Shown one piece after another: positions 34,301-44,227 of a stretch of DNA of 64,000 nt. How positions within the stretch are numbered: the stretch's first letter is position 1; every line of letters starts with the position of its first letter. A program made the translations under genes and the position numbers. Under the pieces are notes generated by a model. It had not been told where the DNA came from and did no database searches. It was given only the letters and a program-made list of their open reading frames with translations. The stretch lies in NCBI RefSeq assembly GCF_014839835.1, contig NC_071624.1, forward strand, positions 21,471,675-21,535,674, given 5' to 3'. This DNA comes from Dryobates pubescens (lineage: Eukaryota > Chordata > Aves > Piciformes > Picidae).

Positions 34301-37300
34301 TGCTGCTGGCAGGAGAGGCATTGTCAAACTGATCCATGTGGCATCTGACTTCTGCTATGGGGAGATAAAAGCTCATAAAAAGCCCATTGCCACTGTCTGC
34401 TTCAGCCCAACTCAAGCAACTCACCTCTTCAGTAAGTCTCTGCTTCAGGAGGAGCTCCGTGCGGGAAGGGCTCGGCTGCCTTAGCGAGGGCAGCCGGCGC
34501 CAGCGCAGCTGCGCTCACCTGGACAGACACTGTGGAGAGATGCTTTCCCACACTGCTTCAGCCCCAGAGCCTGGCCCTAGCTAGGGGGCAGCAGCTCCCC
34601 TTGCCCTGGCAGGAGCTCTCAGGGTGGCTGTCACACACAGCCTGGCTCAAACGAGCCCAGCAGTGGATCCGTTCCGCAGGGATGAGTAAGAAGAATGCCA
34701 GGCAGAGCAGGCTGTGGGGGCAGCTGGCAGGGCCCTCCTCCAGCACAGCCACAGGGGACAGAAGCACATAATGGGGCTGTTGGAATTCATTCCTTTCCAG
34801 CTGACTTAATTGCTTGTGAAGAAATGAAATCTGAGTTCTGTGCCTCCTCAGCTCCTGATGCAGGAGAGAGCTTAGCCCCAGTGGCGCCCACAGCGGCTCA
34901 GGGCTTAGAGACTGGGAGGAGGTGAAGTGAACCATCAGGTTACAGATGGCATTGTCAGGGTTGTGAAATAAGCTGTTAAGAGAGCCACACCTGCACCCCA
35001 CAGCACATTGTTCCTCTTGCCTGCAATTACCCACATCCTGGAGTGGTTAGAGTGCTACTTGAACCATTGAACACCAAAGCCGGTTTGAAACAGAGGGATC
35101 TGTGGTGGGGGCTTCTCCAGAAGCAGCTCAGGAGGGCAGAAAGCAGAAGCCTGGAGGGACAAGGAGATGATTTTTACATCCATGCAACAAGCAAGGCTCA
35201 TTGGGTTGCACACAAGTGAAGTGAGAGGCTTTGCATGCTTGTCTGGGGAACCTTTCACCTCTGAGTAGGATCCAGATCACTCCAAGCAACCTGGTAGGAT
35301 TTAAGACATTTAATGTCTACAGTTGTAGCTTTCCCAGCTGGGTATCACCACAGTAAGCTGTGGGTACCTGGAATCAAGTGGCACCAGCATCAGAGTAGAG
35401 GCTGAGGTTGTAGTTTAGGTTCCACTGAAAGCCATGACTGGGACCATAAGGCCAGAGGGGCCTTGTGGAATCACATCAGCAGGAAACAAACTGAGTGCAG
35501 GCTGAGAAGGTGAGGTGCTGGCCATGGGGTCTTGTGGAGTCACATCAGCAGGAAACAAACTGAGTGCAGGCTGGGAAGGTGAGGAGCTGGCCATGGGGTC
35601 TAATGGAGTCAGATCAGCAGGAAACAACCTTTGAGTGCAGGCTGAGAAGGTGAGGTGCTGGCCATGGGGTCTTGTGGAGTCACATCAGCAGGAAACAAAC
35701 TGAGTGCAGGCTGGGAAGGTGAGGAGCTGGCCATGGGGTCTTGTGGAGTCACATCAGCAGGAAACAACCTTTGAGTGCAGGCTGAGAAGGTGAGGTGCTG
35801 GCCATGGGGTCTAATGGAGTCAGATCAGCAGGAAACAGCCTTTGAGTGCAGGCTGAGCAGGCCAAGTGCTGGCCGTGCATGTTTGAGTGTCTGTGGAGTG
35901 CTGAGGCAGGAGCCCTGGTGCCTGCTGCTGTGCTTTAACCAGCTCTCTGATGCCCCAGCCGTGAGTGCTGAGCCTGTGCCATGGGTAGCAGTGGCAGCTG
36001 GCAGGAGCAGAGCCTGATGAGCAGTGGTATCACTACCTGCCTCTCTCCTGTGTCCCACAGCTGCATCCTATGACAAGCGGATTGCACTCTGGGATATTGG
36101 GATTCCAGACTCTGACTACAATTTCAAAGCAAGGTAAAGATGAGAAAAAAACACCTTAGATGTGGCCAGTCCAGGAGCCTGGAATTACCACCTTGCAGCC
36201 CCACTCCACTGCTCATTGCCTCCTCTTCTCTTGCAGCCAGCTGCTGGTGCTGGAGGCGCTCTCCATTCCCTTACGCATCGCCCTGGTCCCCACCCGCCCA
36301 GAGCAGTACCTGCTGGCTGGCTGTGAAAGTGGCTGCTGTGCCTGGAATATCAAACTGGAGAAGGATAAAAAAAGCAGGTGAGAACCAGGAGCTGGGGGAG
36401 GGGGAAATGTGGAGTTGGTTTTCATGAGAAGAAGCCATAGGCCTAGAAGAGGCTTCATGAGCTGAGGAAGAAAAGCAGCGTGCCCCACCTCTGGCCCACC
36501 AAGCCTCAAACATCCTGCCCACAGCCAGCAAAGGTGCTGGCACAATCATAGGAGCATTAAGGTTGGAAATACTTCCAAGTTCATCCAGCCCAACCTTCTA
36601 CCCAACACCTCTGTGACCACCAGAACACGTGGCCCAAGCCACAGGCTTCTTGAACGCCTCCAGGGATGGGGACTCCACCACCCCCCTGGGCAGCCTGTGC
36701 CAGCCCCTGACCACTCTTGCAGCAGAGAAATTTTCCCTCATCTCCAACCTAAGCCTCCCCTGGCACAATTTCAGGCCATTTCCTCTCCTTCTAGCATCTG
36801 ATCCTAGGGAGGACACCAACCCCCACCTCACTGCAACCTCCTCTCAGGGAGCTGCAGAGAGCAATGAGGTCTCCCTCAGCCTCCTCTCCAGGCTGAACAC
36901 CCCCAGCTCCCTCAGCTGCTCCTCCCCAGCCCTGTTCTCCAGACCCTTCCCCAGCTTCCTTGCCCTTCTCTGGCCCTGCTCCAGCCCCCCAAGGTCTCTT
37001 GAGACCATTTCCTCTTGTCCTGTCATCAGTTACTTGATGCTGAAGGAGCCTTCAAAGCCAGCAGCCCTCAGTGTGCACTGGTGCTCCAGGCTGCTCTGAA
37101 GAAGGCTGGCACAAGTGTAACACAATACCCTGAACCTTAAGGGAGTTCTCACCTTAGGACCATAAATTCTTGGCTGGAGTTCCAGGCTCAGACAAGTTCT
37201 GTCCTGCTCCTGGCACATGAGGTTACCCAGGAGATGGCCACGCTGTGGGAACCCAGGAAAATAAACAGGAGAGGAGCAAGTGAAGTCATTCCATGCTGAC

Positions 37301-40300
37301 AGATGCTAGTCCTGGTGCTTGCAAACCCAACTGCAGTCAACCAGCAGGCTCCTGAGCAAACAGTTTGCTGCTGTGATAATAAACCCAGGTGGCCAAAGCC
37401 CTGATTCAAGTGGGAATTCATCTGAGTTTGGCCAGAGGCTAAGACACAACTTCCCTTCTGGGTCCTGTTCCTGAGCCCTCTTCTACTGCTGCCCAGCCAG
37501 GACTTGACTCATTTCACCTTTCCTCCCCTTCTCCTCTAGGACTTTTGAAGCCATATTTGAGTTTCCTGATGAGGATGGAGAGATGACATCATCTCACAGG
37601 GTTGATGGCTTGGCTTTTCTCAATGATGATGTCATTGGTGAGTCCTGAGGGCAATAGCCCAGTCCAAAGAGATACTTGGGCTCCACAGCAGGCTGAAGGC
37701 AGCATGATGAGCAGAGGGACTGAAGAGGGTGCAACTACCCCTCCTGCAGAGCTTGGGGGCTACCCAGGATGGGTTTAGTCACCCAAAGTCCCATATCTTC
37801 TCCTAGCACTCAGGCTGGAGGTGCAAAGCAGAACTGGAGATCAGAAGGACCCTTCCCAAGCATGGTGCTGAGGTGGAAGGCAAGAAGGAGAGCTCCTTCC
37901 TGCCCAAGGGCTGGTGGCAGCTGTACCTTTCTGCAGGGAAATGCGGGGTTCCTGCATCTGGGAGGCTTGCTAAAGCATGGGGTGGGTCTTTATGAGTAGC
38001 TCATGCTTGTCCTAGTGTTCAGGAACAGGACTGAAAATACCTCTGAGGCCTCTGATTATCCCAGAGTAAGGTGGAGGAGGTGGCAAGAGTTCTGTTGGTC
38101 TCAGGTCCCTTCAACAGCCACCTTCTGGACAGACCTCCTTCACCAGAGGCCAGCCTTTGTCTTGTAGCACTTCACTGCCAGGCAGCTGACTTCTCCTCCC
38201 CTCCTCTCTCCCCCAGTTTCCAAGAGCTCCAAACCAGGCTGCATCTACTTATGGAGCTGGTCTCGGACGTTCGACACCAAGGCCAAGGGCTGCCAGCGAG
38301 CAGTGGCTGCTGTCATCCTGGCTGAGCTGGAGTGGTCCAACACAGACCTCTCCTACCTGACACTCAGCACCTGCCCAGGTAGGCAGCACGCTGCTGGGAC
38401 AGGCAGAGGCTGTACCAGAGGCAGTCACATGTGTGCTTGGAATAGCCATGCAGAGCTTTCCCCCATCAGAGGTGGCCCTGGCTGGGGGTAGAACCTGGGA
38501 GCTGCATCCCTGCCAGAGCAGGTGTGGCTGCAGGGTGTGATCAGATGGAACCTCCTGGGTTCTGCTCTGCAGGGAGACTCTGTGAATCCCAGAATGGTGG
38601 GGGCTGGAAAGGACCTGAGAATTCCCTGTCTTCAAGAGAGACAGGGAACTGCTGGAGAGAGTCCAGGGCAGGCTGCAGAGCTGCTGAGGGGCCTGGAGCA
38701 GCTCTGGGAGCAGCAAAGGCTGAGAGCCCTGGGGCTGAGAGCCTGCAGAAGAGCAGCCCCAGAGGGCAGCTGAGCAATGCTCAGCAAGAGCTCAAGGAGC
38801 TGTGGGGGGCAAGAGGCTGGGGCCAGACTCTGCTGAGTGGTGCCCAGGGCCAGGCCAAGGGGCAGCAAGGGGCACAGAGTGGAGCCCAGGAGGTTGGATG
38901 TGAAGAGGAGGAGAAAGTTGTTTGTTGTGAGGGTGCTGGAGGCCTGGAGCAGGCTGCCCAGAGAGGTTGTGGAGTGTCCTGGTGTGGAGAGCTTCCAACC
39001 CACCCTGGGCATTGTGGTGCTGGGCAAGCTGCTGTGGGTGCCCTGCTGGAGCAGGGCTTGGACTGGATGAGCTCCAGAGATCCCTTCCAGCCCCTCCCTG
39101 CTGGGTTCTGTTATGTCCTTGTGCTGGAGAGAGGCTTTCCCTGCCACAGGATCCCCTGCCCTCCCTCAGCTCTGCTCTCCAGCTGGGTGGCCTCTCAGTC
39201 CCGCGGTGGTTTCCCAGCTGCTTCCTTTGCTCTTCCAGCTAAAGGCTATGTGTTCTGTGGTGATGAGAAGGGCAGTGTGTGGATGTATCACCTCTCCAGC
39301 CACCTCACAGCATGGTCCTCCCCTGCCAAGGGCAAACGCTCAGAGAAGAGGATCCCTCCCACACAGGTAAGGGCTCCTTTAGCCTTCATGGAACCACAGA
39401 ATCAATAAGGTTGGAAAAGACCTCAGACATCAGCAAGTCCAACCTATGACCTAACACCCAACACCTCCTGACAGCTAACCCATGGCTCCAAGTGCCACAT
39501 CCAATCCCCTCTTGAACACCTCCAGGGATGGGGACTCCCCCACCTCCCTGGGTAGCACATTCCAATGGGCAACAACTCTCTCAGTGAAGAACTTTCCCCT
39601 CCCCTCCATCCTGAACCTCCCCTGGCACAGCTTGAGACTGTGTCCTCCTGTTCTGGTGCTGCTTGCCTGGGAGAAGAGACCAACCCCCACCTGGCTCCAA
39701 CCTCCCTTCAGGGAGTTGCAGAGAGCAAGAAGGTCTCCCCTGAGCCTCCTCTTCTGCAGGCTAAGCAACCCCAGCTCCCTCAGCCTCTCCTCCCAGGGCT
39801 GTGCTCCAGACCCCTCCCCAGCTTTGTTGCCCTTCTCTGGACACCTTCAAGAGGCTGAGCTGGGCTTCTTCCCAGCAGCTGCAGCTGACCCAGCTCCCCT
39901 CAGCAGGTTTACACCAGAACACTCCTGGTTTATCTGCCCTACACTCACAAGCAATTAGAACCACAGAACCACGGAACTGTTGGAAGCTGGGAGAGACCTT
40001 GGAGATGAAGTCCAACCACTCACTCAGAGCTCACAACCACACCACTGCTGCTCAGCCACAGCCCTCAGCACCACATCCACGTGGATTTTAAACCCCTCCA
40101 GGGATGGGGACTCCCCCAGCTCCCTGGGCAGCCTGGGCTAGTGCCTGAGAGCCCTTGCTGGGAAGATATTTTATCCTAATGGCCAACCTGAACCTCCCCT
40201 GGTGCAGCTTGAGGCCATTTCCTCTTGTCCTGGCTCTTCTTGCATGTGAGGTAGACCTAAGAGCAATCCCAAGTGTGGCAAGGCCAGCTTTCAACTCTCA

Positions 40301-40999
40301 CACAAACCCACCTGGAACTGGGAGCCATAAAGCAGCTCTGCTCCTGAGTTGTGCAGCAGAAGGGCCCTCAGTGGGTGGTTCAAGGGGAGAGCATGAGAAT
40401 GGGCAGCACTTCCCTGAGGGGTCAGAGCAGGGCAGCCAGAGGGGCTGTCCCCTGGCAGAACTGCACCAGGCAGGCTCACAGCTCCCCTGTGCTCATCAGC
40501 TGCTGGGGTTGGGTCCTCTGGAGAGTGTCCTTGAGTGTTGTGTTCAGTTCTGGGCCCCTCACTGGACTAAGGCCATTGAGGGGCTGGAGCATGTCCAGAG
40601 GGCAGTGAGGCTGGTGAAGGGCCTGCAGCACCCTGCCTGTGAGGAGCAGCTGAGGGAGTTCAACGTGGAGGAGGCCGAGGGGAGACCTCATCCATTCCTC
40701 CTCCCAGAGCTGCTCCAGGCCCCTCAGGACCTTCACAGCCTCCACTGGACTCCCTCCAGCAGTTCCCTGTCTCTCAGCTGGGGAGCTCAGGCCTGCAGCT
40801 GTGGTCTCCCTGGAGAGGAGGGGAAGAGCTGCCATCCTTTCCTCCTTGCCCTCCCCAGATCCTGTCGTGGCCGGAGCTCCGCGCCAACGGCGAGCAGCTG
40901 ACCGAAGTCTTCGTCAACAACGTGGTGGCAGACCCCAGCTTCAGCTACCTGGTTGTGCTCACCAGTGTCAACATCACAGCCATCTGGAAGAAGTCCTAG
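13399..40999 (+). CDS. LRWD1: LRWD1 (ORCA), origin recognition complex-associated LRR/WD40 protein (15 coding exons)
   Basis: Coding exons: 13399-13478, 17834-18068, 21297-21416, 27160-27312, 28948-29088, 30775-31116, 31746-31872, 32604-32713, 34224-34431, 36061-36133, 36237-36377, 37540-37637, 38217-38378, 39239-39366, 40859-40999. All have GT-AG borders and compatible phases; total 2259 nt, 752 aa. Exons 1-3 form the leucine-rich repeats (about residues 22-145, e.g. [15 protein letters not shown]). Exon 4 has SLSEFTRWR. Exons 5-6 (197-357) are an acidic then Lys/Ser-rich linker. Exons 7-15 form the WD40 propeller (LEPLHF-like [47 protein letters not shown]). LRWD1 binds ORC and repressive histone marks and helps load ORC on heterochromatin. 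The linker is about 80 aa longer than I recall for human. The frame is open upstream of the ATG back to an acceptor at 13338, so a longer N terminus is possible. Confidence 0.95.
14190..15005 (+). mobile_element. CR1 type III, about 0.8 kb, LRWD1 intron 1
   Basis: From CAACAAGACCAAGGGCAAGG (end of the pol-side region) to the CCAGTTTTGTGATTCTTCC tail; one of the longer copies. Confidence 0.9.
15355..15985 (-). mobile_element. CR1 type II, LRWD1 intron 1
   Basis: GGAGCTCATCCAGGCCAAGC to CATTGGCCTTCTTGTCCCCC. Confidence 0.92.
15986..16178 (-). mobile_element. CR1 type II, internal piece repeated beside the previous copy
   Basis: CCACCCTGTGCCCCTTGCTG to GGGGCTGCTCTGCTCCAGGC repeats an internal block already present at 15590-15730, with no 3' end of its own. 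Confidence 0.8.
16217..16240. repeat. long poly-C run
   Basis: About 22 consecutive C in LRWD1 intron 1. Similar runs lie at 56119-56147, 58820-58834 and 13627-13639. Their lengths are unreliable in most sequencing data. Confidence 0.8.
16305..16645 (-). mobile_element. CR1 type V-like, older
   Basis: GGTTTAGGTTGGAAAGGACT and GCTTTGAACACCTCCAGGCT; heavily diverged. Confidence 0.75.
16825..16942 (+). mobile_element. CR1 internal fragment
   Basis: GAGCTGTGCCAGGGGAGCCT to CTGGCCCAGGCTGCTCAGAG without a 3' tail. Confidence 0.7.
16976..17043. repeat. (GGATA)n pentamer array at a CR1 3' end
   Basis: About 14 uninterrupted GGATA units abut the 3' end of the minus-strand type I CR1 that starts at 17044. 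Confidence 0.95.
17044..17740 (-). mobile_element. CR1 type I, about 0.7 kb, with expanded 3' tail
   Basis: Begins TTAACCAGGTTGGAAAAGAC against the GGATA array and reaches CTCAGCCACTCTGCCCCCAG, less than 100 bp before LRWD1 exon 2. Confidence 0.92.
18165..18311 (-). mobile_element. CR1 type V, 3' part
   Basis: GGTCATCCAGTTCCAACCCC to ACTTCCAGGGAGGAGAACAT, 97 bp after LRWD1 exon 2. Confidence 0.8.
18312..18648 (+). mobile_element. CR1 type II, 5'-truncated, with 3' extension
   Basis: Starts at CCCAGAGGGGAGCTGAGC and ends GAGGTCCCTTCCAG, then continues straight into the 208-bp segment also found beside the CR1 at 4102. Confidence 0.9.
18649..18856 (+). repeat. non-CR1 segment, inverse copy of 3912-4101
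   Basis: TGCCACTTTCCTGAGGCTGT to GCAACTTGGAAACACACA, one substitution against the other copy. It ends abruptly where a minus-strand CR1 fragment begins. Confidence 0.9.
18860..18942 (-). mobile_element. CR1 internal fragment
   Basis: GGAGCCTTCTCCTCTCCAGC to CAGAGCAGAGCAGCTCCAGC only. Confidence 0.7.
18943..19211. other. GC/CpG-dense segment in LRWD1 intron 2
   Basis: Contains a CpG cluster (GCGCCCCGGGCCGAGCCCGG, CACCGCCGCCGCC) unlike the CR1 on both sides. No exon or known repeat recognised. Confidence 0.5.
19212..20110 (-). mobile_element. CR1 type V, about 0.9 kb, LRWD1 intron 2
   Basis: GGTTTAGTTGGAAGGGACCT to CCTCTCTGACTTGCTGGGGG, reaching the end of the pol-side region (CTTGCTGAGCTGCATGAGGT). 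Confidence 0.9.
20652..20762. repeat. (GGGAT/GGAAT)n pentamer array at a CR1 3' end
   Basis: About 22 units of GGGAT and GGAAT, AATGG-like, abut the 3' end of the type I CR1 at 20763. Confidence 0.95.
20763..21085 (-). mobile_element. CR1 type I with expanded 3' tail
   Basis: TTAACCAGGTTGGAAGAGAC against the pentamer array, ending CCTCCCTTCAGGTAGCTGCA. Confidence 0.92.
21672..22028 (-). mobile_element. CR1 type I, 3' part, LRWD1 intron 3
   Basis: AATCATAGAATCAATGAGGT tail to CCTGAGCCTCCTCTCACTG. Confidence 0.9.
22029..22335 (-). mobile_element. CR1, older
   Basis: ACAGCTTTTAAACCCCTCCA and CTCTTGTCCTGTCAATTGTC; CR1 framework still clear. Confidence 0.8.
22336..22639. other. LRWD1 intron 3, weak CR1-like remnants
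   Basis: Phrases such as GCCTGACCTTGGTGCCTCCA hint at decayed CR1, but no secure call is possible. Confidence 0.35.
22640..22850 (-). mobile_element. CR1, older, 3' part
   Basis: CAGCTTTTAGACCCCTGCAG to ACTTCAACCTTTCAGGAGAT, joined to the next, younger copy. Confidence 0.75.
22851..23560 (-). mobile_element. CR1 type I, reaches the reverse transcriptase region
   Basis: 3' UTR parts to 23240. Then minus-strand 23370-23545 reads [20 protein letters not shown] and later KFAADSKLG, the CR1 RT region. The FADD catalytic pair is FAAD here, so this copy is inactive. Confidence 0.9.
23561..24009. other. LRWD1 intron 3, nothing recognised
   Basis: Possibly a decayed extension of the adjacent CR1 pol region. 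No exon or tandem repeat seen. Confidence 0.4.
24010..25065 (-). mobile_element. CR1 type II, about 1.05 kb, with RT remnant
   Basis: 3' end CCCCCAGCAGGGAGGGTTGG. Near 24900-24990 the minus strand reads [20 protein letters not shown], an RT remnant lacking the FADD segment. Confidence 0.92.
25165..26942. repeat. minisatellite, 17-bp unit, about 104 copies, LRWD1 intron 3
   Basis: Units are mostly GTGACTGTGGGCTCCTG or GTGACTGTGAGCACCTG, often alternating to make a 34-bp dimer, with a GTGACTTTGGG variant. The array lies in LRWD1 intron 3 and stops 217 bp before exon 4. The left edge shows degenerate units (GGGGACTTTGGGCTC). Confidence 0.95.
26973..27125. repeat. 8-bp repeat array (TTGTGCTS)n
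   Basis: Units TTGTGCTC, TTGTGCTG and TTGTACTG in series, about 18 copies, between the 17-bp minisatellite and LRWD1 exon 4. The array ends 34 bp before the exon and adds to its polypyrimidine context. Confidence 0.9.
27444..28200 (-). mobile_element. CR1 type I, about 0.76 kb, LRWD1 intron 4
   Basis: AGAATCAGTAAGGTTGGAAA to GTGCAGCCCCTGGCACTTGG; starts about 130 bp after exon 4. Confidence 0.92.
28412..28785 (-). mobile_element. CR1, older
   Basis: CAGAATCGTTCAGGCTGGAA to CTCCAGGCTGAGCAACCTC. Confidence 0.85.
28786..28900 (+). mobile_element. CR1 internal fragment next to LRWD1 exon 5
   Basis: CTCTACAACTACCTGAAGGG to GGCCTGAAGCTGTGCCACAG. It ends 48 bp before the exon and meets the previous copy tail-to-tail in a foldback arrangement. 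Confidence 0.8.
29312..29680 (-). mobile_element. CR1 type II, 3' part, LRWD1 intron 5
   Basis: AGAATCACAGAGTGGTTGGG tail to CTGGGGCTGCTCTTCTCCAG. Confidence 0.92.
29681..29925 (-). mobile_element. CR1, older, internal part
   Basis: CAATGGACACAAAGTTTCTC and GTCCTGGCTCTGGGCACCAC. Confidence 0.7.
29926..30335 (+). mobile_element. CR1 type III, LRWD1 intron 5
   Basis: ACTGAGGGAGTTGGGGTTGT to CCAGCCCTGACAACTCTGTG; very similar to 14590-15005. Confidence 0.9.
30336..30774. other. LRWD1 intron 5, single-copy
   Basis: No repeat recognised apart from a short C run near 30490. Confidence 0.4.
31117..31745. other. LRWD1 intron 6, single-copy
   Basis: No CR1 or tandem repeat recognised in the whole intron, unlike its neighbours. 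Confidence 0.45.
31892..32402 (-). mobile_element. CR1 type I, LRWD1 intron 7
   Basis: CACAGAATCCATAGGGTTGG tail, starting 20 bp after the exon 7 donor, to GGCCACAGGACTCCAGGTG. Confidence 0.92.
32766..33475 (-). mobile_element. CR1 type V, about 0.7 kb, LRWD1 intron 8
   Basis: TCACAGAATGGCTTTAGGCT to CACCCCCAAGGCCTTTATGT. Confidence 0.9.
33545..33945 (+). mobile_element. CR1 type I, LRWD1 intron 8
   Basis: GGGGTTGCTTAGCCTGGAGA to CTTTATTGCTTCTGTGATCC, opposite to the gene-proximal copy before it. Confidence 0.92.
34432..35444. other. LRWD1 intron 9, left part, single-copy
   Basis: No CR1 recognised over 1 kb. The segment leads into the 70-bp tandem repeat. Confidence 0.45.
35445..35870. 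repeat. tandem repeat, about 70-bp unit, 6 copies, LRWD1 intron 9
   Basis: CAGCAGGAAAC recurs at about 35477, 35547, 35615, 35687, 35755 and 35826. Units carry GGCCATGGGGTCTTGTGGAG and GAGTGCAGGCTGAGAAGG. Copies alternate between two sequence versions. Confidence 0.85.
36548..37025 (-). mobile_element. CR1, older, LRWD1 intron 11
   Basis: TCATAGGAGCATTAAGGTTG tail to GAGACCATTTCCTCTTGTCC; the last part duplicates an internal phrase. Confidence 0.85.
37026..37539. other. LRWD1 intron 11, right part, single-copy
   Basis: No repeat or exon recognised. Confidence 0.4.
37638..38216. other. LRWD1 intron 12, single-copy
   Basis: No repeat or exon recognised. Confidence 0.4.
38630..39100 (+). mobile_element. 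CR1 type II, LRWD1 intron 13
   Basis: AGAGACAGGGAACTGCTGGA to CCAGCCCCTCCCTGCTGGGT, the full type II 3' end, useful as contrast to the extended copies. A CR1-like tail remnant precedes it at 38582-38615. Confidence 0.92.
39391..39853 (-). mobile_element. CR1 type I, LRWD1 intron 14
   Basis: CACAGAATCAATAAGGTTGG to TTGCCCTTCTCTGGACACCT, starting 24 bp after the exon 14 donor. Confidence 0.92.
39958..40255 (-). mobile_element. CR1, older, LRWD1 intron 14
   Basis: CCACGGAACTGTTGGAAGCT to CTTGTCCTGGCTCTTCTTGC. Confidence 0.85.
40520..40690 (+). mobile_element. CR1 internal fragment
   Basis: GAGTGTTGTGTTCAGTTCTG to GGAGCAGCTGAGGGAGTTCA. Confidence 0.75.
40691..40800 (-). mobile_element. CR1 internal fragment, foldback with the previous one
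   Basis: CCCAGAGCTGCTCCAGGCCC to CTCAGCTGGGGAGCTCAGGC; ends 58 bp before LRWD1 exon 15. Confidence 0.75.
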
Positions 41000-41241
41000 T
41001 CCCTTGTGCCACCTCTCCACCCCCTTGCTTTCAACTAGTGCAGTATTAGTGACTGGTACCCATGTAACCGTGACCTTTTCTAGACCAGCTGTCCCGTGGC
41101 AGAGCACAAACCAAACACTCGAGGCAAGAGTTTGTTTGAAGCCATCACCACCACCACCTCCTCCTCCTCCTCCTCAGCATCCACTTTCTTTTACTGTAAG
41201 TTTTCACCATTTGGTGCATTTGTTTTATAGAAAGGATGATT

Positions 41242-41247
41242 AATAAA
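41242..41247 (+). terminator. LRWD1: LRWD1 poly(A) signal AATAAA
   Basis: AATAAA lies 243 nt after the LRWD1 stop. The expected cleavage site 10-30 nt on falls at the first unit of the 66-bp minisatellite. Confidence 0.8.
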
Positions 41248-41254
41248 AGGTGTT

Positions 41255-42082
41255 CAGTTGGCAGTGCCTGGGAGGGGAAGGCAGTGTGGGGAGGGGAAGC
41301 AGTGTGCAACCCCTGCCAGCCTGCAGCAGCTGCTGGCTCAGGGAGGGCAGTGCAGGGAGGGCAAGCAGTGTGCAACCCCTGCCAGCCTGCAGCAGCTGCT
41401 GGCTCAGGGAGGGCAGTGCAGGGAGGGCAAGCAGTGTGCAACCCCTGCCAGCCTGCAGCAGCTGCTGGCTCAGGGAGGGCAGTGCAGGGAGGGCAAGCAG
41501 TGTGCAACCCCTGCCAGCCTGCAGCAGCTGCTGGCTCAGGGAGGGCAGTGCAGGGAGGGCAAGCAGTGTGCAACCCCTGCCAGCCTGCAGCAGCTGCTGG
41601 CTCAGGGAGGGCAGTGCAGGGAGGGGAAGGCAGTGTGCAACCCCTGCCAGCCTGCAGCAGCTGCTGGCTCAGGGAGGGCAGTGCAGGGAGGGCAAGCAGT
41701 GTGCAACCCCTGCCAGCCTGCAGCAGCTGCTGGCTCAGGGAGGGCAGTGCAGGGAGGGGAAGGCAGTGTGCAACCCCTGCCAGCCTGCAGCAGCTGCTGG
41801 CTCAGGGAGGGCAGTGCAGGGAGGGGAAGGCAGTGCGCAACCCCTGCCAGCCTGCAGCAGCTGCTGGCTCAGGGAGGGCAGTGCAGGGAGGGGAAGCAGT
41901 GTGCAACCCCTGCCAGCCTGCAGCAGCTGCTGGCTCAGGGAGGGCAGTGCAGGGAGGGCAAGCAGTGTGCAACCCCTGCCAGCCTGCAGCAGCTGCTGGC
42001 TCAGGGAGGGCAGTGCAGGGAGTGCAAGCAGTGTGCAACCCCTGCCAGCCTGCAGCAGCTGCTGGCTCAGGGAGGGCACTCA
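41255..42082. repeat. minisatellite, 66-bp unit, about 12.5 copies, between convergent genes
   Basis: Unit contains GCAACCCCTGCCAGCCTGCA and GCAGCTGCTGGCTCAGGGAG. Period 66 bp with a few 67-bp units (extra G in GGGGAAGG). It fills the space between the LRWD1 and POLR2J poly(A) signals. Confidence 0.95.
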
Positions 42083-42143
42083 GCAGAGTCCCCAAAGCAG
42101 CCTCCAAAGCCACAGCCCAGGGTTCTTCAGTAGAAAAATAGAA

Positions 42144-42149
42144 TTTATT
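42144..42149 (-). terminator. POLR2J: POLR2J poly(A) signal AATAAA
   Basis: Plus-strand TTTATT gives AATAAA on the minus strand, 211 nt after the POLR2J stop. It lies about 60 bp outside the right edge of the minisatellite. Confidence 0.8.
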
Positions 42150-42359
42150 GCAGTGACATCCAACAAATCAACCAAAACCTTAACCCTTCTCCTCCTGGCA
42201 CAGCGCTGCTGGGCTGTGGGAAGCCAAAAGGCTTCAACTTCTCTCTGCTGGCGGTGGAAATGAAACCTAAAAGGGGCAAGAGGAGAAGGAGTTGCCGTGA
42301 AAGGAGGGTGAAATGGAGCACTCAGCTGATGGGCACATCCTGCTGCAGCTGCAGGGTCT

Positions 42360-44000
<1,641 letters not shown>

Positions 44001-44190
44001 CCTGCGGCCGCCGCTGCCGCCGCTACAGGCTGCGGAGCTTCACTTCCGGTCGCTTCCGGCCACTTCCGGTCGCGCCCGACCGCGGCTCGGCGGTGACAGC
44101 GCCCCCTGGCGGGAGGGAGGAGAAAGGGCCTCCGGCGGCAGTGAGCTCAGCCCGGGACGGGGTGGCGCCGGTGGCGTCGTGAAGAGCGCG
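44001..44190 (-). promoter_or_regulatory. POLR2J: POLR2J core promoter with three phased ETS sites
   Basis: CpG-rich DNA upstream of the POLR2J ATG holds ACTTCCGG, GCTTCCGG and ACTTCCGG starting at 44042, 44052 and 44062, that is CCGGAAGT/C on the gene strand every 10 bp. ETS factors such as GABPA and ELK bind this motif in housekeeping promoters. The sites are 40-70 bp from the start codon, so they probably sit around the transcription start. Confidence 0.7.
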
Positions 44191-44227
44191 GCTAGCAGGG
44201 GGCAGCCCGTGAGGTCGCCAATGTGGC

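Noticed and set aside
38524-39408. Plus-strand frame of 294 codons ending in LRWD1 exon 14
   Set aside because: Mostly a type II CR1 in intron 13 reading through into the true exon, which begins at the acceptor at 39238.
41236-42263. Plus-strand open frames of about 290-337 codons after LRWD1
   Set aside because: They translate the 66-bp minisatellite, open in all three frames. They start after the LRWD1 stop and end in POLR2J 3' flank.
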